Shown here: in pieces, positions 46,976 to 57,106 of the stretch
Numbering within the stretch: the first letter of the stretch is position 1
How the letters are laid out: every line of letters starts with the position of its first letter
NCBI GenBank assembly: GCA_002914845.1
Contig: JXTC01000061.1
Location: forward strand, 857,065-921,064
DNA: 64,000 nt
Reading direction: 5' to 3'
From: Trema orientale
Taxonomy: Eukaryota > Streptophyta > Magnoliopsida > Rosales > Cannabaceae
The notes under the pieces: model-generated
Told to the model about the DNA's origin: nothing
The model's input: only the letters and a program-made list of their open reading frames with translations
Databases searched by the model: none
Position numbers and translations under genes: made by a program

Positions 46976-47444
46976 ATTAGATTACCAATGTTTTTTTCGT
47001 TCAATACCCAGTTTATGTTGTTGCAAATCTAATAAATATATGACTACATTTTTGGCCTCTCTTTTTTATTTTCTATGGGTTGAGAGAGAACCCTTTCCGC
47101 CCCCTTTCAGTTGACCTTTGTTTTTGTATGAACTATGTACAATGCAATACCAAATTCAGTGTCAATGTATGTTCTATTCGATATCTGCATTTTTCATATT
47201 ACTTTTTACTTGAACCCTTTATTTATTTATTTTTAGAAGTGTTGAAGGGTATAAGCAAGATTTTCATCCAAAGCCATTATGTTGTACCGTGATATAGACA
47301 TACAAAAACTTAGCGTTTAAATTTCACCTTAACACGCCTTAAACGACAAGATTATGATAAACAAAATATTATGAAGGTCAATATTTACATGTAAAAACCA
47401 TTATAAGCTCTAACATGATTGTGATTTTTCTAGTCCTTTTTAAT

Positions 47445-47720
47445 TCTAGTCTATGCCTATGCGAACATGAGTTGAACCAGAAGAAATTGTGACAGTCTCT
47501 AATTGGGATGAGGCAAAGGCTGCGCAAGAGTTCTTTTCTGTGTGTGACAAATGCCACTCGCCCATGCATGCCGGTTGCTGACACTGAGTCCCCAAGTTGG
47601 CAACTTGTTTTCTGTACTCTAAAATCTTCAGAATCTCTTCAATTTAATTTACCTGGAATGACATTAGCGTCCAATATATCAGATATCATCACTGTTATGC
47701 CTACATATGCGTTCTCATAC
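47445..47720 (-). pseudogene. 3' fragment of the 759-residue membrane protein gene
   Basis: The minus strand corresponds to the C-terminal end of the gene at 57107-59386: both contain CTATGCCTATG at the stop end, GCCACTCG..CATGCATGCC, and AAATCTTCAGAATCTCTTCAAT, then (after a deletion) ATATCAGATATCATCACTGTTATGCCT. Similarity then switches abruptly to segment x. The frame is broken and most of the gene is absent. Confidence 0.85.
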
Positions 47721-48580
47721 ATGGTAGATTGAACTCTTTAGATTGATACAGCACTTCAAATTCTTGTCCTATGGTTCATTGAATTTGCCATATTACTTTT
47801 TTTTTTTTTTTTTCCTTCTTTTTAGTTTCTACTTTCTAGACATCTACTAATCAAGCTACATATGGTCCATGTATGTTTGATTGAACCTCTACTTGATTAC
47901 TTTATTCTTTCTGTTTTTTTTTTTTCTTTTTTTTTGGGTTAAGTTTTCATATTGGAAGCTTTTAATTTAATCCATTTTCATGAGGAAGTTGATATGAAAG
48001 CTAAAACAGTCCATTTCAATGAATGAATCTGGTGTAGGGTTTTTCTATGTAATTTGGTCGATAAGAAAATTTTATTATATGCTTATTTAAAGTAGATGGG
48101 AAAATAAAGAAAATTTCAATGCGGTAGTATAAAATTTAGAGGGACATACTTGGCATTTGCTTCGATCTAGTCCCTTGGCTGCCAATGTGCATCTCCTGTG
48201 GGTTAGGCCTTTAGTTGGCTAAGTGTTGTCACTTCACCAGTGGTACCATTTCCAGCTAGTTCTAAATTATTGGGTTGACATTATTTAATTGCTTAGGATG
48301 TTATGTTAGACGCATTGGCATTGGAACTTGGAACTGATTATCAAGATTTATCATATGCTTTAACGTTAAATTAGAAAAGCCTTGATCAGACATAAAGATG
48401 GCCTATGTACATAGACAAAAGATAGGTTCAGGTGCCGGTCGTACAAACCCAAATACCAATCACCGTCATTTTAACAGAGCTGCTTGAGATTTGACATAAT
48501 TATGCGACATTTCCATGTCAAAAATGAGGAACAGATTAGGATTGGAATTGGAGATTTTCTACACGTTGTTATAGTTATAT
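47695..48580 (+). repeat. Shuffled duplication, segment x, copy B
   Basis: Copy of 38855-39935 (see that entry), fused directly to the truncated 759-residue gene fragment at about 47695-47720. Confidence 0.9.
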
Positions 48581-49639
48581 GGAACGTAACGTACCATATG
48601 ACACCCAGCAGAATTAACTGACCGAGCTTAGAGTTAGAAGGAAACTCCTAGACGTTCAAGCCTGGACTAGAAGATTTAATAAAAGTATAAAAACTATCAA
48701 GGAACACGAGTAACAGACTGGTGCGAATTGTCGGAGTGGAGATTCGCAATAAGACAACATTTCCAGTTGAGTTGTCCTGACTAGAAGCGTCCGGTGCTTT
48801 CTCTTTGTACTTTCTGAAGATCGTGTTTCTAGCAGGAGTTAATCGGATTTGACACAATGTTCTAGCTATATAGTTGCTTCTCATGTTGTAGATTTGAGGA
48901 TGCTGCTCTATTCTGTTCCAAAGATGAAGTATTAGATGCCATGTACTTTAGAAAAATTACGAGTATCCCACCATTTCATACACACCACTATCACAAAGAT
49001 GCCTACCTATGGTCCGTACGTATATCAATATTATGCATATAGTATATGGACATAAATAGTAAGAGTAGTAGCCTAAAAAGCTTCGACGGACATGAAGAAC
49101 ATCACCAGAAGTAGAGCTAGTAGGGGAGTTAAGAAAAATGGAAAACACAAGGCCTAAAACAAGAAGACAACTTGCGGAGAAAGATAAGATAATATATGCA
49201 TTTGATGCTTGATGACTCTGTGAGAGGCTGCCAAACGATTCCCAAATACTTTCCATTCACTGGAAAGGATCAGTCAAAAGAAAGCTAAAAAAGGAGAGAA
49301 TAATCACTAAATAATTGCCAAAGTTGGTTGCTTAAAGCATTGATGTGATTTGAAGAATTTAATCTTTCTTTCTTCCCACTTATTCTGGACCACCCTTCTA
49401 TTTAGACCAAACCGATAGATGTCTCTATTAGCTCTGTTGTAAGCCACAAAGACAGTTGTCAAAAACAAAAAAAACTATTAAGAGAGAATGCTTAGGTCTT
49501 GCTCTTACCTGTTAGAGTGGTAAAGTTTTCTTGTGTCGTTTAAGAAAGAGATCTCTAAACGAGGACAAGGACAGGAGAGGCTTTAATTAGGCTTTTACTA
49601 GTCTAGAGAGAGAGTGAGTATCAAAGAGTAGTGAATCCA
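48581..49639. other. Upstream region of the WAT1-related gene
   Basis: No supported gene. Contains the promoter and leader of the transporter gene; a single GTCGTTT occurs at about 49537. Confidence 0.4.
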
Positions 49640-51370
49640 ATGGCCGAGGGGAAGAGCTGTGATGAATGGAAGCCTTTTATTGCAATGGTAGGAGTCGACT
49701 TTGTGTTCGCCGTGCTGAATATTCTTCTCAAGAAAGTGCTTGACGAGGGAATGGACCATTTAGTTCTTGTCACATACCGGTTGTCTATATCTGCCATTTT
49801 CTTGGCCCCAATCAGCTACTTTTGGGAAAGGTACGTATCAATGCCTCAGTTTTATCTTCTTTCTATTTTGGGAAATTTTTACATAACAGAATGAGAAAAC
49901 TTGCATGATCATAAGTCATTTCCCATGTTGTGATCTAGAGCTGAGAGATCTCAGCAGCTAGCTGGTATCGTAACATTGAGTCAAAAATTAAAATATATAT
50001 ATAGGGGGTGGTGTGTGTGTGCGTATGTCAGTTAATTGATCCACAAGAACTTAGCTTATATAATAAAAGCTTGCTTGCAGTGATAGCAGACCTAAGCTCA
50101 CACTTCGAATCTTATGCTACCTATTCCTGAGTGCCATTGTCGGGTTAGTGAGTCATCTCAATCACTTTATTACTTTTCGAAAAATGATGGAACATTCATT
50201 CTCTCGTGTGGTGTATACCTGGTTTACTTGCAGGGCATCCCTAACGCAGTACCTCTTCCTTCTTGGGATTCAATACACATCGGCCACTTTCGCATGCGCC
50301 TTTGTGAATATGGTGCCTGTCATCACATTTATAATGGCGTTACCGTTTGGGTACGCAGTAATAATTGTAACGCGCATCCATGATCAGTAAGCCTAATTTT
50401 CTTTGTCTAAGAAAAACATAATGTCTGTTTGGTCAGATTGGAGGCAGTGAACTTGAAGTGCAACAGCGGGAGAGCCAAAGTGATAGGGACACTGGTGTGC
50501 ATAGGGGGCGGGGCTCTGTTAATACTATACAAAGGAGTGTCCTTGTTTGACAATAATGGTCATTCACAAGCAAGCATAGAGAGGGCCATTACTAGACTCA
50601 GCTCATCCAAAAAGACAGAGAGATGGACGATCGGGTCAATAGCTCTGGTGATGGGAACTCTGTCATGGTCTTCCTGGTTTCTCTTGCAGTCAAACATAGG
50701 GAAGAGATATCCGTGCAAATATTCCAGCACCGCCATCATGTCCTTCTTCGGTGCCATTCAGTCCGCCATCTTGAGCTTGTCGACAGGTAGCAACCTCTCC
50801 GTGTGGGTTTTACGGGGACGGATACAAATCATAACGGTCGTGTTTGCTGTAAGCATTCCTTAGCTCCTTTAGCCTTTTTCAGGATTGAGAGCACTATAAC
50901 AAAATGATGAACAAAGTAAATTCACTTTCAGGGGATGGTCGGATCAGGGTTGGGGTTCGTGACCATGGCATGGTGCGTAAAGAAAAGGGGTCCTGTCTTC
51001 ACTGCAGCCTTCAGTCCACTCGTTCAGATTATAGCTGCAATGATAGATATCCCCATTTTGCATGAGCGCCTCTATCTTGGAAGGTCAGTCACTTTCTTCA
51101 TCTCATTTTGCATTCATTCTCTATACATTTCTGCTCCTTATAGTCCTAATAACTTCATACTAACAATCTCGCTGTGTTTGCTGCTATGACGAATGCAACA
51201 GTTTGTTAGGATCCATCGTTGTAATCATCGGATTGTACATCCTCCTTTGGGGTAAGAAGAAAGAAATGCAGAATTATGTGACCAAACTGGCTCAAGAAAC
51301 TGAAGAGAACAAGGCACAGGAGCCACATTTACCGGTTATTACTGTTTCCTGTGATTCACGCCCTTCTTGA
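49640..51370 (+). CDS. WAT1-related (UMAMIT-type) membrane transporter, six exons
   Basis: Exons 49640-49830, 50081-50143, 50234-50350, 50437-50848, 50932-51083 and 51202-51370 join in frame to 367 residues. The family belongs to the drug/metabolite transporter (EamA) superfamily with ten transmembrane helices in two repeats. Members move amino acids across the plasma membrane, or auxin across the tonoplast (WAT1). Visible hallmarks: EWKPFIAMVGVDFVFAVLNIL, VLVTYRLSISAIFLAPISYFWER, RPKLTLRILCYLFLSAIVG, LTQYLFLLGIQYTSATFACA, FVNMVPVITFIMALPFG, RAKVIGTLVCIGGGALL, a SWSSWFLLQSNIGKRYPCKYSST block, GSGLGFVTMAWCVKKRGPVF and YLGRSLLGSIVVIIGLYILLWGK, with a hydrophilic C-terminal tail. Intact; substrate not predictable from sequence. 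Confidence 0.93.
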
Positions 51371-52330
51371 ACCCAAACGATTCACAAGAATGCACTTATT
51401 CCGCCCCCCATGGATTTTTCCTTTTTCTTTCTGAAGTGTTAATCCTGATAGAACGTCTATACAAGAATCAACTGGCAAATGTCCAATCCCTCATTCCCTC
51501 AATAATAATACAAGCTTTTCCCTCCTCTGCATCTGAATATTCTTTGAATGAGTCATGTTAATCAAGTTTACTACTAAGCTAAGCGTCCTCTGAAATCAAA
51601 TTCAGATTAGTAAGATATTTGATCAGAGGACTCTTCCTTATCAGCTTCTTGTAAGGATAAACATGAGATATATTTATAATACATATGCATGCTACACAAA
51701 TTGTAAAACCATGCACCGAAGCAAACTTAATTAGTTGATCCCAACTTTTTATCTTTTTTTATCTGTTCCAAATCAGTTATCAACTCGGTTGGTTATGGCA
51801 TACTTACCAGTTACCACACCATCTCAAATGAGACCTAAAATATCAAGAAGTAAAACAACAGTAATCACACGATTAAATTAGATTTGTTTGACTTAACAAG
51901 ATTAAACATGAGTTTCTTGCATACCTACACAGCTAATTATCTAGCATAAATTATTATGAACAATTGCAGCTCAGTAAAGTGCCTTCTCCTATACAAGGTC
52001 CAATTCTGTCATTCATAAACTTAATCAACACCACTAAACAGTGACCTGGTAACTCTTTGTCACCTTGAGTCCTTCTCCATTATATATTAATTAATTACCA
52101 TGATATTTTTGTTGTAGTATGACCTGTATATGTAGAGAGAGTGTTTGTTGGTTGAAACCTAAAATTATTAGCCGACAATAACAAGAAGGCCATGGCCTGC
52201 TTGGGACAGCGACTTCCGATTTGAAAATAAAAAGAAAATGAACAAGTAGCTCTCTCAGTTTACGTTTTTGTGATTTGTCATTATGCGGGGAGTCGAAGAT
52301 ACCCGACGTAGGGGATGGACCAAGCTTTAA
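51371..52330. other. Intergenic between the transporter and ERF genes
   Basis: No gene seen. The left part is probably the transporter 3' untranslated region, the right part the ERF promoter. Confidence 0.4.
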
Positions 52331-52343
52331 TATAAATATATAA
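52331..52343 (+). promoter_or_regulatory. TATA box of the ERF gene
   Basis: TATAAATATATAA lies about 65-75 bp upstream of the ATG at 52408, implying a short leader of about 35-45 bases. Confidence 0.55.
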
Positions 52344-52407
52344 TACAAAAACAAGATTTGTTGTTGTAATTAGGTAGAGTAGATTAGATAGTAACTTAGA
52401 GCAGGCC

Positions 52408-53409
52408 ATGACGAGTGGGTGCAGAAGGAAATCATCCTCAAGTAGGGGTCACCAGAGATTTGTTGGAGTGCGCCAGAGACCTTCAGGCAGATGGGTGGCG
52501 GAGATCAAGGACTCTCTCCAGAAGGTCAGGCTTTGGCTCGGCACCTTTGACACAGCTGAGGATGCGGCCCGCGCCTATGATGACGCTGCTCGAGCCTTGC
52601 GAGGTGCCAATGCCCGCACCAACTTCGAACTGCCCGCTGCTGCTTCTCATCATCATAATCAGTATCATGCTAACTTGGAGCCTTTTTCTTTTGAGCAAGT
52701 ATCCGCTGGCTCTGCCTCTACTGGGGTCGAAACCGAAGGCCTTCTCGGCGCCCTTAAAGCCAAGCTGTTCGATGGCGATGCTAAGCCCACTAGGGCCTCC
52801 CTACTCTTCCCTCTCAGGGCCAAACCTCTAGTACCTCAGCAGTATCATCAGAATCATCATAAGATGACTACTAGTACTACTAGTCCTAGTCCTTCTCATG
52901 ATCATCATGATGTAATTGTGTTACGTGATCATGATCTTGTTGGCCTTGGGGTGCATCATCAGCTGCCTGCAGCTACTTCAACGAGCCTGGTCTGGTCCAA
53001 CAATGAAGCACAGCCTTCATATCCTGATCAAGTACTGCCTTCGATCATCAACCATAATAACATTCATATGAATGTTAACGCTGCATCTTCTGGTGATCAT
53101 TGGCCTCTGCTTTCAGCTGCAGCAACAAAGACTTCAGTTAGCCTTAATTATACAAGTAATAACAACTCGTCCATAAATCCAGATGAGATTATGGTACATC
53201 CAATTACGTCCTTCAATAATAACAATGATGATATTAGTGGGACACACCAAGGCCTTTGCTACTGTAGTTTATCTCATGATCAACAATTTGTGGTGTATGA
53301 CAACAATGTCACCGCCGCCTTATTGGGAGGTTCTTCTACTAATTCTATTACTACTAGTACTACGGGCCCTTGGGATCCTCTTTTTTATATGTCTTCCGTG
53401 TTAGGCTAA
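52408..53409 (+). CDS. AP2/ERF transcription factor (RAP2-11/ERN-like), single exon
   Basis: 333 residues with one AP2 DNA-binding domain at about 17-75: [20 protein letters not shown], then [20 protein letters not shown] and [20 protein letters not shown]. The WLG motif and the AEI and RAYD elements are all present; Ser replaces the usual Trp in the RPWG position (RPSG), as I recall for the RAP2-11/ERN-type ERFs. The remaining 250 residues are low-complexity, rich in His, Asn, Ser and Thr, probably an activation or regulatory region. The protein would bind GCC-box-like DNA in the nucleus. Subgroup assignment is from the AP2 domain only and is moderate. Confidence 0.93.
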   Translation: MTSGCRRKSSSSRGHQRFVGVRQRPSGRWVAEIKDSLQKVRLWLGTFDTAEDAARAYDDAARALRGANARTNFELPAAASHHHNQYHANLEPFSFEQVSAGSASTGVETEGLLGALKAKLFDGDAKPTRASLLFPLRAKPLVPQQYHQNHHKMTTSTTSPSPSHDHHDVIVLRDHDLVGLGVHHQLPAATSTSLVWSNNEAQPSYPDQVLPSIINHNNIHMNVNAASSGDHWPLLSAAATKTSVSLNYTSNNNSSINPDEIMVHPITSFNNNNDDISGTHQGLCYCSLSHDQQFVVYDNNVTAALLGGSSTNSITTSTTGPWDPLFYMSSVLG

Positions 53410-55189
53410 TACAGATAATAACATATCTATATAGACTTATTGAGATCATATATATATATATATATATGGGTGAGGATATAGTCCAGTTATTGAATCCAAT
53501 TTATCAATTCTTTTAACCGAATTAATTGCTTGCAAAAATACAATAATCCGTGTGCTGCACGGGCCGATGATCATCAAAATACTTGGCCGGGAAAGAGTTC
53601 TGCGCGCATTATGTAACAGTCAGAATCTAAGTTGATATGAATTAGCATATATTAATTTCTCATCGTCACCCTCTCTCTAAGCAATGATGTTACACTTTCA
53701 ACAGCAGAGAGTAACAAAACATCGGTTTTATGTTTTGCTTGTCTGAAAGAATTAGTCAACCCCGTGGTTTATTAAGAACTACAATTAGTACCATTAAAAT
53801 GTAAAATTAATCATTAATTAACTATGTTATAAGCAGCAAAATTTTACTGTTCCCATGGAAAATAGTCAGCAACAGACCAAAACCAAATAGCCGTGTGTAA
53901 GCACATATGTCATAATATCAAAGTGCCAATGAAGCTTTTTCAGTGCTCTGGAATATTATTCTTGTTATTATTATTATTATTATAATATATCATGTTATAT
54001 AGGTATATACGCGGAACGCGAGATAAATATGGGAAAAAAGATAGGGGAAGGGGGGTGAAATGTAGCAGACGCCTTGGACATAAGGATGTGGAATATATGC
54101 CTCTTGTCAAATTTTGTTCTTAATTTGAGATTAAAATATTGCCAGTTTTGACTTTTACTTACTTCTATTATCTATTTGAGACAGAGGGAAAGAGGGTTGT
54201 ACCATTAAAATAAGTCGTAGAAAGAACCAATAGAATGGTACGTCATACCTTAGCTCATTTCCTCGTGGATGACATTAAACTTGTCTTTGTTTTAAACAAT
54301 GATCATGACCTGTTCCGTCCCATGATACACACCTACGTAACAATGCCCGGCGGCCTGTTAAAATAAAATAATGCTTCTTCGTTGGATTATATCATTTCTA
54401 TAGATGGTTTGTTTTTATTAAAGGTTAAATCATTGGAGAGAAGACAAAGGATCTAATGGCAAAATCAAGTTGGATATCTAAACGCTTCCTAATAATTAAC
54501 TTAGTAATGCGTCGTCTTAATCAATAGGGTCAAATTTTTGTATCCATGTCCAATATATTCCTACTATCTTAGATAGTAATGTACATGTGACGTACTCACC
54601 TTCTTGTCATTATTGCCAATCCAAAGGCTAATTAAAGACAAGATTATTAATTCCACATGTTTAAAGCCTAAGGTTGACACGTAGTAGTACTGATAGGGGA
54701 GAATTGGTTGCTATCGAGGAAAAGGTGGTATCGAGGTATAAAGGGTCGAATTCCAAAGCTTCCAACACTAACGAATGGGTCTGTGGGAGAGCCTCCTCAA
54801 CCCAAAAGCCAAAAGGCCAAAAAGGCAAAAAGTTTGAGTGACAATGACAAATGATGCCTATTAAGTTTTTGTCAGCCTTAGGGCATCTAGCTCCTTTTCA
54901 AGTTTCAACCATCAATGACCAATTCCTATGCCCTTTTATACTTTCAGATATTCTATTCCATTCCTGCTCTTGAGCTTAATGACACGCAACTTATTCTATA
55001 AAATATATATTCTTCAAAGACCGCGCACTTGGCAGTTTCAGCTAGCCTCACATATATTCCCATGTTGCTTTGATTTTGCATGTTAAAGCCTTTTACTTAC
55101 GTAGCTTAGCTCAGTCATTGCGCGCTTAATCCACCTAGTTAATTAGCTACTGATTAAACTTACCAAGTTATCATATTATTATTCGATAA
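53410..55189. other. Intergenic, no gene seen
   Basis: AT-rich sequence downstream of the ERF gene with a short TA run at about 53449-53467. No coding signal. Confidence 0.4.
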
Positions 55190-55720
55190 TTGATTTCGGA
55201 AGTACTTTTGAGGCCCAGAATTTCAAGTCTATTCCCAAAGCTGAGCTAGCAGCTAGTTACGTTGCTTTTGTTATTTTTTTTTTTTTTAAAAAAAAAAGCT
55301 AAAATAAAATTCAAGAAAAATAAGACCCATAGACAGTGCATAAAAGCCCTGAGCCACTTATTATATGGTTTATGGGTGCGCCGGTGGTCCAACCTTTAGC
55401 CTATTTCGGGGCACAATCTCTTCTGGCTTTTTTTTTAATTTTTTATTATTAATAATCTCTTTTGGCTTTTTGATCATTTTAATGTTTTTTTCTGGATACA
55501 TTATGGAGGCATTTTCAAGTATTTAGGGGGGGAAAAAAAAAAAGACACAATCTTGTCAACTTAATAATCTTAATTCTTTTTTTTTATTTAAGTACTAAAT
55601 ATCAGGCCGTAGATCTATTGGGATTGGTAAACTAGGTCAGGAAGATCAACAGTGCACATGAATTAGGACATGCTACACGTCTTATTCTGGAGTCAAAGAC
55701 TAGGCAATCTAACAGGTAAA
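55190..55720 (+). repeat. Shuffled duplication, segment y, copy C
   Basis: Copy of 39950-40440 (see that entry), here lying directly upstream of the promoter region of the intact 56-residue gene. Small insertions such as T-tracts distinguish the copies. Confidence 0.9.
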
Positions 55721-55909
55721 GGTAGAAATCCGGGTTACTACATAATATGATTTTTTACATGTTAAGGTCGAAGAAAAATGGAGTGAGTTAAAATTTACCT
55801 CATAATAAAAAATTTCATTACAAGTCAATATCAAATTAAACATGGTCTAATAGGAGTCGAACCTTTGCATGAATGCAAAAGATGGATCGTTTATGTATTT
55901 AAAAACAGC

Positions 55910-56115
55910 ACACGTCGTTATATGTGCCATAGAAATTACATATCGTTCTCTCAAAAACGATCTGTCGTCGATGCAGAAATGAAAAAGATTAGTCGTTTTC
56001 GTTTTAAAAAGGCATGTCGTTTCCACCAATAAAAACGACAAGTCGACAACGTGCGACATAAAATAACGACTGTCGTTTCTTAGCTAAAACTATTTGGGAT
56101 CAATTTAAACGACAT
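55910..56115. promoter_or_regulatory. AAACGAC/GTCGTTT motif cluster upstream of the intact 56-residue gene
   Basis: Cores at 55914, 55942 (ATCGT), 55964, 55992, 56016, 56035, 56066, 56072 and 56109, mostly 19-28 bp apart in the first part, on both strands. Includes ATAACGACTGTCGTTTCTT. The cluster lies about 250-450 bp upstream of the ATG. Confidence 0.5.
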
Positions 56116-56361
56116 CGTATTATGATAAATAAAACTCTTTCATCAGTTTTTTATTACTTTTATTTGTTTTAATTCAGTCAAATTGGCGTGGGGAGGAGGT
56201 AAGCGTGGGGAGCACGCTCGGAAGTAGCTTGAAAAAAAAAAAAAAAAAAACTCAGAAATAAAAAGAGAAGAGTTTCGGCAGGAGGGAGGAGCAAAGATCA
56301 AGATCAAGAATCAAGAGGGTCAGGAAAAAAAAAATTAATAATAATAATAGTAATAATAATA

Positions 56362-56532
56362 ATGGGGATAATAAGGAGCAGCTTCTCGTTTATAGCGGGG
56401 ACCATGTTCGGAGTATACGTAGCTCAAAACTACAATGTTCCGAACATTAAGAAGCTTTCCGACACTGCCCTTTTGTTCGCTAAGCACATTGAAGAAACCT
56501 ACCGAAAGCCCAAGAACAAAGGCGACGATTAG
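56362..56532 (+). CDS. Conserved plant small protein, 56 residues
   Basis: Intact ORF MGIIRSSFSFIAGTMFGVYV..AQNYNVPNIKKLSDTALLFA..KHIEETYRKPKNKGDD-stop. It has an N-terminal hydrophobic stretch (residues about 8-22, a possible membrane anchor) followed by a charged helix and a Lys-rich tail. I recognise the general pattern (hydrophobic start, AQNYNVPNIKKL) as a small conserved plant protein of unknown function, possibly mitochondrial or another membrane; that location is inference. It was duplicated within this window; the other copy (46805) has a nonsense codon. The ATG follows an (AAT)n leader. It is head-to-tail convergent with the minus-strand 759-residue gene. Confidence 0.75.
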   Translation: MGIIRSSFSFIAGTMFGVYVAQNYNVPNIKKLSDTALLFAKHIEETYRKPKNKGDD

Positions 56533-57106
56533 ATTATAATTACTGTACTTTACTTTACTTCTCTTCTCTTCTCTTCTCTTCTCTTCTCCTATGTTTTTTT
56601 TTTTTTTTTTTCTTTTAGGGTAGTTTTTTTCTTTCGTTGAATACCCGATTTATGTTCGGTTGTTGGAATGAATCTAATAAATTCATTATTCCATTTTTGC
56701 CCTCTTTTTATATATATATTTTTACCTCTGTATGAACTATTATGCAGTACCCAATATTCAATTCAGTTCAGTTCAGTTCAGTTCAATTCAATTCAATTCT
56801 TTGTTATTGTCTGTCTCATCAAGTGTGTGTACGTTCTATATGATATCTGCATTTTTATATATCACTTTTAAATGAACCCTTTTCTTGTTTTTTTCTAGTG
56901 TTGAAGGTATCAAGCAAGATTTTCATCCACGCCATAATGTTGTACCGTAATATAAGTAGTGTTTAATTTCACATTAGCACGCCTTAAAAGACAAAATTAG
57001 GATAGAAAGATACTAAAAAAGTAAATATTTACATGTGAAAACCATAAGCTCTGTCTGTCTGTTGTCTAATACCAGATACAGGGTTGTGATTTTCTTAAGT
57101 CCAAGT

